Source: Arbacia lixula (Eukaryota > Echinodermata > Echinoidea > Arbacioida > Arbaciidae). Taken from it: a stretch of 64,000 nucleotides of DNA. Positions 34,497 to 46,439 of the stretch are shown piece after piece; positions within the stretch are counted from its first letter, which is position 1; every line of letters begins with the position of its first letter. The notes beneath the pieces were generated by a model, which saw nothing but the letters and a program-made list of their open reading frames with translations, did not search any database and had not been told where the DNA came from. Both the position numbers and the translations under genes were made by a program. Location: assembly GCA_963669155.1 (NCBI GenBank), contig OZ022577.1, positions 11,589,395-11,653,394 of the forward strand, read 5' to 3'.

Positions 34497-36135
34497 ACCT
34501 CACACGTTAATTTCAATTTCTCTGGGAGCAAACTTAAAAATCAGTTGTGACAATATAAAAGTCAACAGTTCCCTCTAAATGGAATACAAATTTGAGGTGA
34601 GACTTAAACCAATTCAAGAAATATTACAAAACAATGACGAAAGAAAAAAGAGCCCAGGAGAGTGCTGTAACTAATAAAATAAACTTATAGGGACGACATT
34701 ACCTGTATTACAGCCAATATTGAATGTTACATGTCGAATTAACATTGTGAACACGCTATTGAATTCACAGTAAAAACAAAAAGGGCTTAAAATGAATTAC
34801 CCCCCCCCCCCAAAAAAAAAAAAATAAATAAATAAATAAATAAAAAAAAAAATAAATAAAAAAATAGGATTTAAACTATAAACGACTTATTATAGGAGGT
34901 AGGACGTGCCATTTGTGGACTGTTTCACCATTCATACACACAAATCCGACAGAGCAGCATTTTTTCGATAACCTTCACTACAACTTAATCGGCTACGTTG
35001 AACAATGCGACTTTTTTGTGTGTGTTATTTTAATGTTACCGAAAACTTGAAGCCCCAACGCATGACTGTACATTTTTAAAGCGGATGCATGGGTATGATA
35101 AACAATATGCAATGTAAAACATGTAATAAACAATTTTGATACTCAATCTTCAAATCAGCTTTCTGACACTATAGATGTGATACGATATACAGTACGTATA
35201 CATGTACACTTGTATAATTTACATAAACATGAAAAAATGTTACATGTTGTATTCTCTTCTGTAATGTCTTCTCTTTATCAGGTAAAAAAATTGTGGCCAT
35301 GATGTAATTAATCATTAAGATAACAAGGATTATTGACGTCATCAGCAAAGGTCTCTCAATAATGTGAAGAAAATAAGGGACAGTTACAAATCAAGACATC
35401 TTAAACACAATTTGAATGAAAATGTGATTGTTATAGTTGGATCAAACACGGTTCGAAAGAGATACATGCAGCCAAGAACGATTTTAAAACAATGAGCCAA
35501 AAATATTTATGTAGCTTTCTGTTTACTATGCTTTAAATTATGTTTCAGTACTTTCAGAATAAAGTTCTCGCAAAGTGAATTTTACATTGATCAAGCTCAC
35601 AGCATAACAAATTGGAATGGTGACACGAATACCCAGATATGTGACACCGTTTCACGGTTCTAGTGCTTTTCATCACATGTGAGTGCGCTGAGAGAGGGTT
35701 ACCTATATAACTATATTATGTATAACAATTTGAATAGAATTAGAATTCAGGGGAAAAATATATACCCTAGTATCTGGATAAAATAAGAGAATAGAAACAA
35801 TGCAAGAACGCAAACCAAAAAAAGTCGTTGTTGCTGTGGACAACAATACAAATATAGTGTCATACATGGGCCGCTTATCATGTTAGTAAAACTTACATTT
35901 TATTTAAATGTCACCGCACGCCACCAACAAGTTTTAACTCTCTTCCCGATAAGTAAATTTTCATTTAGTACCTTTAGGGCTTCAAAATATTGTACAATGA
36001 TAAACTATACTATGTAGTTATGTATTCCACTGTGCATTGGTTAATCATAATTGAAGTGCGTTTTTTTTCTTTTACGATCATTCAAAGACATTACAAGTGG
36101 GTATTACAATAGCAAATTGTAAAGCGATCATATAT
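34497..36135. other. Intergenic, no gene seen
   Basis: AT-rich, with a C run followed by A/T-rich AAATA low-complexity sequence at 34800-34866. Nothing else recognisable. Confidence 0.5.
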
Positions 36136-36570
36136 GGGCCTGTTTACAGTAATGGGTACATTTCTGTTACATTTATTGTAACATTTGCAAAAATCTCTTA
36201 AATTCCAAGTACCTTTTTTGGCTCTTACATTAAGCAGCCAATGATGATAAAATATCAAAGAAATGTATTGATTTGCACTTTATGCTTCAGAAAATTTGCC
36301 CTGTACAAATTTTCCACAACATGTTGGAAACGGGACAGACGAGTTTGTAATGCATTCGTCTGTCCCGTTTTTACCACTGTGATATGACAAATATGTACAG
36401 GCTTAGTTTAGAATTATATGATAATGGATATTCAGAGCAGGATTTTAGCTGAAGTTATTTTGGAGGAAAATAATTCAACACTCTGTCATATTTTGGTGGT
36501 GGTGCAAGGTGGTCATAATTTCAAATGATTCAGTTGTGCCCAAAAATATCCATTTACTGTAGACAGACCC
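36136..36570 (+). repeat. Complete 435-bp MITE-like element, copy B
   Basis: Terminal inverted repeats GGGCCTGTTTACAGTAATGG and CATTTACTGTAGACAGACCC. The central palindrome is ACGGGACAGACGAG ... TCGTCTGTCCCGT (about 36331-36370). Copy A at 2990-3417 is in inverse orientation. No coding capacity. Confidence 0.85.
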
Positions 36571-36719
36571 ATAATATACGCTATTTCTATCCTCATAATG
36601 CCTTATACAGGTTTTGGATGTCAAATGAATCGAAGAAATTCCTTATTTAGCCAAATTTTTTTCAAAATGATGATGGCTAAAATAGTCCATTTTGACCAAG
36701 AATGTACTCAGTCGTCCTG

Positions 36720-37110
36720 TTAAATGTCATTATTGCACAAAGTTTAATAAAACTTGATCAATCATTCCTCAGTGAAAAGTGAAATTTTAGGATTTGACCT
36801 TGAACTATGACCTTTTAGCTTCGATCTATCTGACCCAAAATTTAATCACTGAATTGTCCTGTCATATACAGTGTATTACATGTATTATTGAATTATGTTT
36901 GGTGAAATTTGGTTGGATGTTACTGGTTATGTAATAAGTGAAATTTTAAAATTTGACCTTCACCTGTGACCTTTTAACTTTGACCGGCATGTTCCAAAAT
37001 CTACTCAAAATGTTGCCCTGGAATATATTATAATTGTCCAAGTTTGATGAAATTAGGTCAATCACTTTTTAACTTTCAAATGAAACATTTACTCATGTTC
37101 TCTCACAGCA
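36720..37110 (+). repeat. Imperfect ~160-bp direct repeat (TTTGACCTT...TGACCTTTTA type)
   Basis: GAAATTTTAGGATTTGACCT..TATGACCTTTTAGCTT at about 36780 returns as GAAATTTTAAAATTTGACCT..TGTGACCTTTTAACTT at about 36940. A GGAC-rich stretch follows at 37588-37623. Confidence 0.6.
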
Positions 37111-37762
37111 CAAACATCACAAATAAATGTACACGTGATGAATACATAAAATATTTGATTACAATAGAAATGAAAAAGGAAAAAATACGCGTCTCCCTCG
37201 ATCGAGAGGATGAAAGTCTAGTAAATAGTTTTGAATGTTGAACTCAGAATATGTAAATGACCATCCCGCTTCAGGAAATGAGTAATAATATAATTGTTAA
37301 TCTTATCCTTTTAAAAGTGTGTAGAATCATATACCTTGATACATGAATTATTCCAAATTATTTGATTAGGAATAAACTCTGTAGGAGGACCTTCTGTATT
37401 TAAGATAATCAACACCAAGATATCAATATTTTTTTCAAAGTATTAGCTTATCCACTTGCAAAGATTAATTTTTCTGTCCCATATAAATTAATAAAATAAT
37501 GGATTCAAGGCCATGTAATAAGGATGCAGGAGGTTTTGGAAGTTTTGAAGGTTTTAGTTACCGCGTAACCGGGCCGCGTAAACGAGATCCGGACGGACGG
37601 ACCGACAGAAGGACGGACGGACAACACAGAAACATAATGCCATCCGTCAACTTCGTTGTGGAGGCATTAAACAAAAAACAGTCCTCTTTTCAGTCGTTGC
37701 GTGGAGTAATATACGCGAGAGGCTACCCATTCCCACTAGCCAAGGCTGTTCTAACCCCGCTT

Positions 37763-37944
37763 CTAACGCTCTGCAGCAATGAGTTTAAACCGCTTGGGAT
37801 ACATCGCCAAAAAATGGCAGTGATCAACGCTGGTGTCCGCCGTGTCGCCTTCCGGGAGGCGGAGAGAAAACCTTTGCAGCAACATGGTGGCGTAGGTGAA
37901 GAGCTCAGTCCGGGCCAGATGCTCTCCGAGACACGCACGACGAC
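37763..37944 (-). CDS. P450 exon 6 (heme-binding loop and C-terminus)
   Basis: Acceptor ctcAG at 37945-37946. G|GT completes Gly and leads into [15 protein letters not shown] with the axial Cys, then to ...FKLIAAER and TAG at 37763-37765. It overlaps a longer plus-strand open frame that is a shadow. Confidence 0.88.
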
Positions 37945-40932
37945 CTGAGGAAGAAGGAGAAACGAAACCTTTCATGTGTGCTCACACGGAAGTGATTCGC
38001 CACAGCTCCTCGCCGCCATACCAAATCCTTTTACCAGGGAGGTACTCCCACCTATACCTCCTCATACGCCAAAGGACTCATTAAGTTCTTTAAACGATTC
38101 TTACATCATTGGAAAGCTAGGAAAAAGATGCGAAATGATTCATTGGAACTAAGCTGATCGATATCAAATAGAGAAACTGCATCGAATTGAAATCGGCCAT
38201 GTGGGAATTTATGTGTTTTTCACACTTCTTCGCTCAGAAAGAGCCCTGTTTGACCCCCGAACGCACAGGCAATTGACATACTTGCGTTAATTTTCAAATA
38301 TGGATTGTAATTAACGTACATCATCCTCATCATACATCAGTGGAACTAAGGATAAAAGTTAGCACTTTGTTCACAACTGACAAAAACGTGCACAAAATGA
38401 CATATTTTCAGTGATATGTCCATAGAGTACACGCGCGAGGAAATTTAGCACCCGCAGACCTAGTTTCACAAAGGATTTAATATGCTGGACTTTATTGCAG
38501 GTGTTTTGCCGCCGCTTCAATGCCTGAAAATCATTCAATTACCAATAATGAATGCCAGAACGATTTTATTCATCCGCACGTGCGCTAATCGAGTGGTAAA
38601 GGCGTTGTTTTGGATCACATATTGGGCCTGTGGAATGCCGGGGCAGTTGGCCGGCCTAAATGATGTAAGTACCGTCAAATAATCGGATAACATCATCATT
38701 CAGATTGGATATGTAACAATTATCGTGAAGATCTTAGTGAGGATTACCTGTTCCAAACGCCACGAATGCATCAGGCTTGATGAGGGTCTTCTTGTCTTCA
38801 CTCAGAAAACGATGCGGGTTAAACACTTCTGGATCGTCCCATTTTTCTGGGTCGTGGTGCGCCGCCTGTGTGTTGCCTATAATCATTGTGCCCTTTGGGA
38901 TGGTGTATCCTCGCAAATGCACGTCTTCGAACTCGTTGGCTCGAAATATGGGCGCAACGGGGCGGTGGCGTAGGACCTCCATCAGCGTTGCTTCCATGTA
39001 CGGCATGTGCTTCAGGTCCTGGCTACTAGGCGCCCTCTCGCGACCGATTACGTGATCGATCTCCTCAACGACCTGGAACGAAGCAAGAGTCCAAGGGCAT
39101 GACAAGCGAGAGGAGTAATAAGCCAGTAGAGTAAATTATAAAAATATATCACAATAAAATACAATTTTGATATTCATGTAAATGTACTGCATATTTGTTC
39201 TTTCATACATCATACAATAATTCTCAAAAGCAAAAACAAATAATAGTTTAAACACGATAAAAAATATCAATTGTTAATATGAATAATTGTAATACATTGT
39301 AATTGAAATTGAGTAACCCCTCATTTTCCACCCAGGAAGAATTTGCAGCCTACACTGAGATATCAAATAGGCACTCAGATTTTAATTATAACTGATAATA
39401 AGCAACTCATGTCATCTTGAGTGTTGTCACAACTCTACAGGAAGAGTTGCATGGTAATATCATGGTAGGGTCTATGGTAATACAGCAGACACTTTTTTGT
39501 ACAAAATAATGCTTAGACATAGTGTCCCCTTTGCAAAAGTCATGCAATTCGGCAGGAATCAGCAGGAATCGGCAGTATACGCTAACAATAACGTGTGTGG
39601 AATCTCGGTCATAGCCTCACGAACCTCAGGAAAAGTGAACAATCATCGATTGTGCTGACCATAGCGCACAACATCCTCCGGCCTCTAGAACCTAGGACCT
39701 AGAAATTATTCTCCTCAAATCTAGCAATTGATATAATTCAATTTAAGTTAGTTTCCAGTTCTATAATTATTCTTCCCAATTTTTTTTTTGACCGTCTGCA
39801 AGAGGCACACCCTGTCTTATTAAAGCTTTGCGCATGCTCCAAGTCTTGTACCCCGTCCAGTACCTGAATAGAGCACGCGTTGACAGTGAATTTGCCATCT
39901 TCATGAAAACGAGCACACCTTCAAGATGACGTCATTGGACCTGAACGACGTCCGAATCCACACATATCTATTTAAGGCACCTTACTTATATATCTAATGT
40001 CATTTACTTTTTGCTGAATGTCGAGGTGTCCCGCCATGAACAATGTAAACCAGCTCATTGCCGTGGAGGATGTTTCAGTACCCGCTAAGAAGAGGTCGAA
40101 TAGTACCATCCAGATTTCATCTTGAGATATGTAAGGATCTTCGCCAGACTCCACTAAGCGACGCGCCTCCATAATAAACGTGTCGAGGACGTCACGCATG
40201 TCGCTAGGGTCAAAGGTTGCGCAATGTTCCCGCACCTCCTGAACGAGAAAGTCCTGTGGAATGACATTGAAGTAAGGAATACAATGTTTAAATCAGGGTA
40301 TTTTATACTTGATGTGTACTCAGGAGAGACTATCATGTAAAAGTATAGATTACGGTTACGGTTACGGCGCACAGCAGTGTTTGGTCTCTAGGCTACACAA
40401 ACGGGTATGTTTTGGATTATCCGTCACTATAATTCCGCTTTAAGTCAGTTTCCACTTCTGATAATTGTGAAGGAAGTTGTTAAACAGTGCTTTCTGCCAT
40501 TCTCGGGGTATTAACACAAGTTGATTTGTTTGACATGGAAAAGGGCTACTCTATTATACAAGTTTCAACTCGATTATATTCAGTTAGGATTAGGGTTGAG
40601 TAAGGTTAAGTGAGGCAAATATGAAAGTTTATGGCGGTTTTGTGGCCCGATCGTCGCAAGAAACGTGTTTTTTTTTTCAATGTGCGCCGTACTGGACTAT
40701 AACCCCCCCCCAAAAAAAATAAAAAATAAATAAATAAATAAATAAAAATAAATGATAATAATAACAAAAATAAAAATAAATAAATAAATGATAATAATAA
40801 CAAAAATAAAAATAAATAAATAAATTAAATAATTAAAAAAAAAAAAAGAAGAAGAAGAAAAAAATTGATAGCTTTACATATTGCCCGGAGGTACAATTGA
40901 GGATGAGTCTCCATCTCTAGGCTCGTGTGTGT

Positions 40933-40963
<31 letters not shown>

Positions 40964-42592
40964 CTGGTTTTGAAGCCAGATCATAAGATACGTTGAAACA
41001 GAAGCGTCTGCCGCTCACCATATATATGTTACTGTTTGAAGGACCTATCACACGTTTTGCCGCCTCTTGCAGAGGTAAGAACCGCATTCATATTCAGAAA
41101 TTGTCGAGAGACAGATATTTGCCGCGATTTGCAGGCGGTGAGCCCTTAAATTTTAACGAAGCTTAATCATAGCTCCAGGGGGTCCGAGATATCGTGCGAG
41201 ATATCTTTTTCTTGTGTTACTAGGTTGATAAGGACGTTATGTAAAGAAATGTTTCGCGCTTGGCATTAGCATAGGTTGACTAGGAAGGTCTTTGCATCAG
41301 ATGAGCCTTCGACAACTTTGGAGTATTGAATAGAGTCCAAGCTTTGTGGTCCATGGCTAGTAGACTAGACCACGGATGATTGAATTTACTTGGGAGTACC
41401 TTTAGCCATTATGCATATTAATTGTTGTCCAGTTCAAGTCGCAAATTGCATTGATATGCTATTTGATCCCATGCTTAATGGCTCTGATTGACTTTGCTTG
41501 CATCCAATGCAAGTAGTAGGATGTTCTTTATGTAACACCTTACATCGTGTGGATACAAGCAGCACAGCGTGGTGTGGGAGAATGAAATGGAAGAATGTGT
41601 AGAAATGGGAGAGGTTCACGAAATCGTTTTCTGGATAGCTCCCTCCACTCAACTATTATTGAAAACAGAACAACATACAGTACTTGTATTCGCTTTTTGT
41701 TATACAAGTATAACAGGACAAAGTCACAGTGGGTCCCTGCTAACAATACACCGCATATGAGGAAAAGTCGTCCCATGATGCACCGCGCGGCTACATTCGG
41801 ATGTTGTTTGCAGTCATGTACGCAAATAAATGCAAATTTTATGCAAATAAAATCCGTCTGTCACTGCACGTTGCATGATGGGACCACCTTGCCCTATATA
41901 ATTATTCACTGGTGGTCTCTCACCATAATTGATTTGCATACTTAACGTAGAGGGCGTCTCACCTTAATGCCCACAATATTGTTCATCACACGCCTTACAA
42001 GGGGCGACCTCAGAAATATTGGGAAGTTCAACACAAGCTCCTTGACGACAGGGTTCATATTCATATCGCGCGACAGATTGTACAGCCTTTCTATTACGTC
42101 CCGCGTCGTGGGGTCGTCGTAATCCCGGCGCTTCCCTAAGACCAGGGTGCCAATGACGTTGAATGTTGTTGCATTTACTAGGCGAGGAAAGTCGAAGGCC
42201 TCGCCGGAGAGCTTGCCGATTGCTTGGCAGAACAACCTGGATTCTTCCTGGATGATTTGTTCGGAGCTTTTCCGACCCATGCCAAATTTGCGAAGAGCTT
42301 GGATGCTGAAGCGGCGTATGTCCTGCCACGACTTCCCATTTTTCCAAATAAGACCGCCTTTTAACGAAAAATTGACAGGTACGTGAGAAAAAATATGCCC
42401 AGGCGAAATTTGTTTCGAGACATTGGGCCGACATTTAATAAGTTACATGTTGTTTCAATCAATTGTACCCATTTTGGAAGAAACGCGTCTATCCTCATAG
42501 ATGGTTACGTAAGTAATTATCGAAAAGCTCAAAACTGACCTGAAAAACAAAATTATTCCTCTTTCACACCCTAACAATAATTTCTCCCCATA

Positions 42593-42625
<33 letters not shown>

Positions 42626-44942
42626 CTCCGTGTCCCTGTCTCTCCATCCACTCTTAATTTTCTTCCCCTATCTCTCTCCCTAACTATCTATTTTCCCTCT
42701 TTCCTTATCTTCCCCCTCTCTGTTTTCATGTCCCAATTTTCGATAATACTCTCTCCATGCCTTAAAGTGATAGTTCACCCCAAACTTTAGTTGAATTCAA
42801 TAAAAGCAGACACATGAAAGACACAATTCTTATATCAGTGAAGGTTTTATGAAAATCCGTGAAAGATAAGAAAGTTGTGATTTTTTAAAGTTTTGATTTT
42901 GTGACATCACGTGTGAGGTGCTTTCCCACATCATGTTGTGTGCAATTTTTTTTTATCGAAAATCTGCATTTTCTCAAAAGGATGCATCATTTTAACTGTG
43001 CATTTGATACACAATTAGAAATACGTTTTTACACACACACCTGTATAAAAAAATATCATTCCGTTGTCAAAAACATAAAAAGTACAATTATCCTGTATGG
43101 GAGAGCACCTCACACGTGGCGTGACAAAATTGAAATTTCAAAAGATCATAACTTTCTTATCCTTTGGCGGATTTTCGTCAAACCTTCACTGATATGTTTC
43201 TTTCATGTTTCTGATTTTATCAACACCAATTTCAATTTCAGGGTGAACTATCCCTTTAACTCTCTTGCGCACAAGACCCAAGGCGCATGCATTTGGCCAG
43301 GCGTACAAAGGGTTAATATCTTCCTTCATTCTCTTGTTGTTTATTTAACCCCCATTTCTCCTTTTCTCTACTTCCATCTCTCTTTCTCTCTGTCTTTTTG
43401 CCCAAGTCTCTACTTCATTGTGTCAACTATGTTTTAATCTCTTCTTATATTCTTTATTTATTTCCCTCTTTATCCCCCCCTCATCTATTTCCCTTTCTCT
43501 CTGTCTCTCTTCGTGCCCGTATCTATTCCTTCATTATTCTCCCCCCCCCCCCCCCTCTAGCTCCCTCATGTCAATAGGCCCATTCACCTATTGTTTATTG
43601 TTTAACCCTGTTTTCAACCTTGTCTGTGCCAGATATCCTGCTGCTTTACGTGATGTGGTTGTGTTACTTTTGCAAACAGAGCAGTAGCGTACTCGGGGTT
43701 AAAGTCATACTATCGCTAGCCCTGTACTTTCCTTAACCCCGTACTATTTTTAAAGACTTTTTACAATTGCAATCTTTGCCTGAGCCCGGCTAAGGAAACG
43801 ATGGAACGATGCTTCTTTTCACATTTCTATTCCTGTTTCTATTCAGGACGAACCTACTTTGGAACTTAAAGAAATCTGAACAAGACGTGGTCCAACGTCT
43901 AGCGTCATATTAAAGGTGGGGCTAAGGCCCCCCTAGCCCCATCGATAGTACGGGGATAAGGATTTGTTTCAATCTTAAGAAGGTATTACTTACCAGTGTG
44001 AGCCATGCATAGCTCGAAGAGTACCGGGATTTGCCGGTGTGAAGTCAACCTTTCCTGGTCGCGTAGTACTTCTTTCACTGCTCCTGCACTCCCAAGGAAG
44101 ACTATCCTTTCCCTGCCATTTCTGATATACAAAATATCCCCGTATCTGAGTGAAGAAAAGCGAATGAGAAAATAGACATGCAGTCTCATAGTACAATGAA
44201 TCTACATTAATTAAACGGCTGCTGGCACTCCATGCGCTTAAACATCCTTAATATGACTGTGTCTGGATGCCCTGGACGTTCGATGGACAACCTGTGGAGT
44301 AGTTGTCTAAAACGGGAAATGAACAGAAGAATAGTATTGCTTCCGAAAACATGTATTATCAAAATTGTTTATCATCTACATTAGATTCATTTTAGAGTGA
44401 AGAAAATTAAATAGGCCATAAATCGCTCCCAGATAAATTATGTTGTAATGTAAAAATTGTGCTCAATCCCATGAAGACACGCTTTTGAAAATACATGTAC
44501 ATGTTTTTTTAAAGCAGTACCATATTTCTGTGATTTTCTAGGTTCTACACGTCCTGGAAGTAGTTGTCCTCAGGGTAGTCATCATGGTGGAGGGGAGGGG
44601 GGGGGGGGGGAGGGGTTGGATCGTCATGGGGTGTAGTGGTCCAGTAGGGGTAATATCGGGCGGCGGGATATCGTCCAGGGGGGACCGTCCTGATACAGTG
44701 CACCAAGACGATGACTAACCAGACTGACCTCTTGTGGAGCATTTGAAGCTGTCCGACCATGTCTTTTTTCGGGAGTAGAGCCAAGAGGCCACCCAAGAGG
44801 GTCGGGATGGCGGGGGACCCGGGGGTAGTTTGCACGGCATCGTCCTGAAGTTGGCCCTCAGGAACCAAATGACCAGCAGGCAGATCGTTACCGTGGCAAC
44901 GGCGTTGGTGACCCCGATGTGCTCAAGTAGGAAAAATGCCAT
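37763..44942 (-). CDS. CYP2-type cytochrome P450, six exons, frameshift in exon 1
   Basis: Membrane-bound microsomal monooxygenase (heme-thiolate, NADPH-P450 reductase dependent); substrate unknown. Exons 44729-44942, 43994-44145, 41963-42357, 40008-40253, 38748-39072 and 37763-37944 join with GT..AG borders and matching phases, for about 504 residues, a normal length. Visible parts: N-terminal anchor ([11 protein letters not shown]), hinge KLPPGPP, C-helix WxxxR (WQDIR, about 133-137), I-helix AGTET (about 311-315), K-helix ExxR (EVLR, about 368-371), NPHRF, and heme loop [11 protein letters not shown] with Cys about 449. Exon structure and motifs fit clan 2. Exon 1 lacks one base after GPP: the anchor and AIPTLLGG...LHKR lie in two frames. 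Either an error in a C run or a recent inactivation; all other exons are clean. Confidence 0.9.
38748..39072 (-). CDS. P450 exon 5 (K-helix and meander)
   Basis: Acceptor ccAG at 39073-39074, donor ACAG|GTAATC at 38747. Starts [12 protein letters not shown], contains EVLRHRP (ExxR) and NPHRF, ends FVAFGTG. Phase 0 in, phase 1 out. Confidence 0.88.
40008..40253 (-). CDS. P450 exon 4 (I-helix)
   Basis: Acceptor acAG at 40254-40255. The donor AAA|GTAAAT at 40007 was chosen because IQQK then joins VVEEID of exon 5, as in CYP2 proteins. Holds [16 protein letters not shown] with the proton-relay Thr. 82 codons, phase 0 on both sides. Confidence 0.87.
41963..42357 (-). CDS. P450 exon 3 (C-helix to F/G region)
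   Basis: Acceptor aaAG at 42358-42359 and donor AAG|GTGAGA at 41962. GC completes Gly after the exon 2 end HTG, giving [20 protein letters not shown]. Continues through [14 protein letters not shown] and [12 protein letters not shown] to NNIVGIK. 395 nt; the frame stays open further upstream but no earlier AG exists. Confidence 0.87.
42762..43259. repeat. ~500-bp foldback repeat in P450 intron 2
   Basis: Ends TTAAAGTGATAGTTCACCC and GGGTGAACTATCCCTTTAA. Long arms: GATAAGAAAGTTGTGATTTT pairs with a related inverse near 43145, and CACGTGTGAGGTGCT with AGCACCTCACACGTG. A half copy lies at 10465-10646. The 178-codon open frame inside is an accident of the repeat. Confidence 0.85.
43994..44145 (-). 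CDS. P450 exon 2 (A-helix and beta-1 region)
   Basis: Acceptor ctcAG at 44146-44147, donor CACTG|GTAAGT at 43993. One base completes Arg, then [19 protein letters not shown] and [16 protein letters not shown] to MAHTG. YGDI followed by the substrate-strand and KEVL helix is typical of CYP2 exon 2. Confidence 0.87.
44729..44942 (-). CDS. P450 exon 1 (membrane anchor), one-base frameshift
   Basis: ATG 44942 ([15 protein letters not shown]), hydrophobic anchor, then KLPPGPP. Past the C/G runs at 44811-44825 the meaning shifts to another frame: [18 protein letters not shown] and [11 protein letters not shown]. The exon ends AAGAG|GTCAGT (donor 44728). With one extra base the length is 215, phase 2, exactly what exon 2 needs. 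Confidence 0.8.
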
Positions 44943-45036
44943 CTTGGATGAGCGATGGAGAAGTGGTGTGCTGCGACGACTTATTCACGTGTAGGGAAGA
45001 AAAAGCTGGGAGAAGAAGGGAGTGAGGGAGTTTTCA

Positions 45037-45640
45037 GTTCTGGCGTAAGAATGTTACCGAGCAAGATGTCCGGAACTTGTTAGCAAAATTTAAAGTGCGC
45101 AAAGCAACCGGTCCTGATGGCGTTTCGAACAGGGTTCTTAAATTTTGTAACCAGCAATTTGCTAGTGTTTCTCTTGTATTTATTAACCCATCATAGACAG
45201 TGGTGTTATTCCACAGATGTGGACAATATCTATTATTATCCCTGTACCCTAAATGTCTAAACCAAGTGAAGTAAACCATTGCCGACCTGTTGCTTTGACG
45301 TAAAATGTCTTGAAGTTTTTGGAAAGAACACTGCTTCGGTTTCTGAGGAGCCAAATAGGAATATTCGACGCATGTCAATTTGCTTACCTGAACAACAGAA
45401 GTGCAGATGCAGCTCTTTTTTTTTCACAGAATAAACCAATATTTGGAGATTCAGAAATCGTTTGCTAGATCAATATTCTTTGATTTTCTAGTCAATTGTA
45501 CTCCACATTGATAAACTGTTGAAACTCAAAGTACCGCCTAAACTTGCTCTCAATCAGCACAGTTTCCTAATTGACAGGACTCAATGGGTTCAGTCAAGGA
45601 TGTTTAAAGCAATGGATATCCGTCCTTTTGAACAATGTTT
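45037..45640 (+). pseudogene. Degenerate non-LTR reverse transcriptase fragment (plus strand)
   Basis: Across several frames: VRNLLAKFKVRKATGPDGVS (the KATGPDG fingers motif), IPQMWTISIIIPVPK, NHCRPVALT, CQFAYLNNRSADAA and later KLKVPPKL with FLIDRTQWVQ. The order is that of jockey/RTE-type reverse transcriptases. Many stops and frameshifts; the catalytic YADD is not reached. It begins less than 100 bp upstream of the P450 start codon, on the opposite strand. Confidence 0.7.
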
Positions 45641-45662
45641 GAATCCATCACTCAATATTCAG

Positions 45663-45664
45663 AT

Positions 45665-45708
<44 letters not shown>

Positions 45709-45850
45709 GAGAGGGAAGAAATGGAGGGGTATAGACATAATAATACAGGGACAGGAAGAGGGGGAGAGAGAAAAAACAAACGGTGGGGTGGGGTGGGGAG
45801 GAGGGAGAAGTAGACAGACAGGGACAGAGAAAATATTAATGGATTGACAG

Positions 45851-45892
<42 letters not shown>
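45663..45892. repeat. Purine (GA)n microsatellite block
   Basis: Two (GA)n runs (about 45665-45702 and 45853-45891) joined by an almost pure purine spacer. The serine/leucine-rich open frames here are products of the repeat. Confidence 0.92.
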
Positions 45893-45894
<2 letters not shown>

Positions 45895-46321
45895 AGACAG
45901 GGAGGGGTAGACAGAAAGAGGGGGAGAAAACAAAATTGCAAATGATCCAAGTGGTGCAAATTGGTGACTAGCATTCCCCATTGACGTCTATGCAAACAAA
46001 TTGTATACAAGGTTTTATGCATGTATTCCGTTGTAACCTTGTAGCTCTTTGATGACTGTGGGTAAGAGTTATGTTGAAAATGCTAGGAGGCACAGTTGCA
46101 TTTCTACAAGGGAGGTACGTTATGCAATGTTATGTTTGTTTCCAAGATTTGTCGATTTGATTTGTAGATTTGATTCAACTCTGTCGATCCCCTCTCGGGG
46201 TATGAGAGTACATCACAAAATAGTCCATATAAATACAACTAAAAAAGAAACATTCTAAATATAAAACATAAAAACACGATATAGAACATTTTTAATTGGC
46301 ATCCGTGTCCAGTCTAACCTT

Positions 46322-46353
46322 ATGATATACATACATACATACATACATACATA
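46322..46353. repeat. (ATAC)n microsatellite
   Basis: Seven to eight perfect ATAC units. Confidence 0.95.
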
Positions 46354-46439
46354 CAATAGGTCATGTTCTAGGTAATGCGTATAGAATATAAAAAGGATCT
46401 TACACTAAGGTCTAGTTACAAGTTAACAATAACAGTTAT

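Noticed and set aside
37499-37948. 149-codon plus-strand open frame
   Set aside because: Antisense shadow of the last P450 exon, whose heme-binding motif is unmistakable on the minus strand.
41964-42434. 156-codon minus-strand frame overlapping P450 exon 3
   Set aside because: A shifted reading of exon 3 and its intron; the true frame gives the WxxxR C-helix.
42901-43437. 178-codon plus-strand open frame
   Set aside because: Lies mostly inside the ~500-bp foldback repeat in P450 intron 2 and has no domain.
45648-46022. Long Ser/Leu-rich open frames on the minus strand
   Set aside because: They read through (GA)n microsatellites; composition and position explain them fully. The same holds for 48947-49222.
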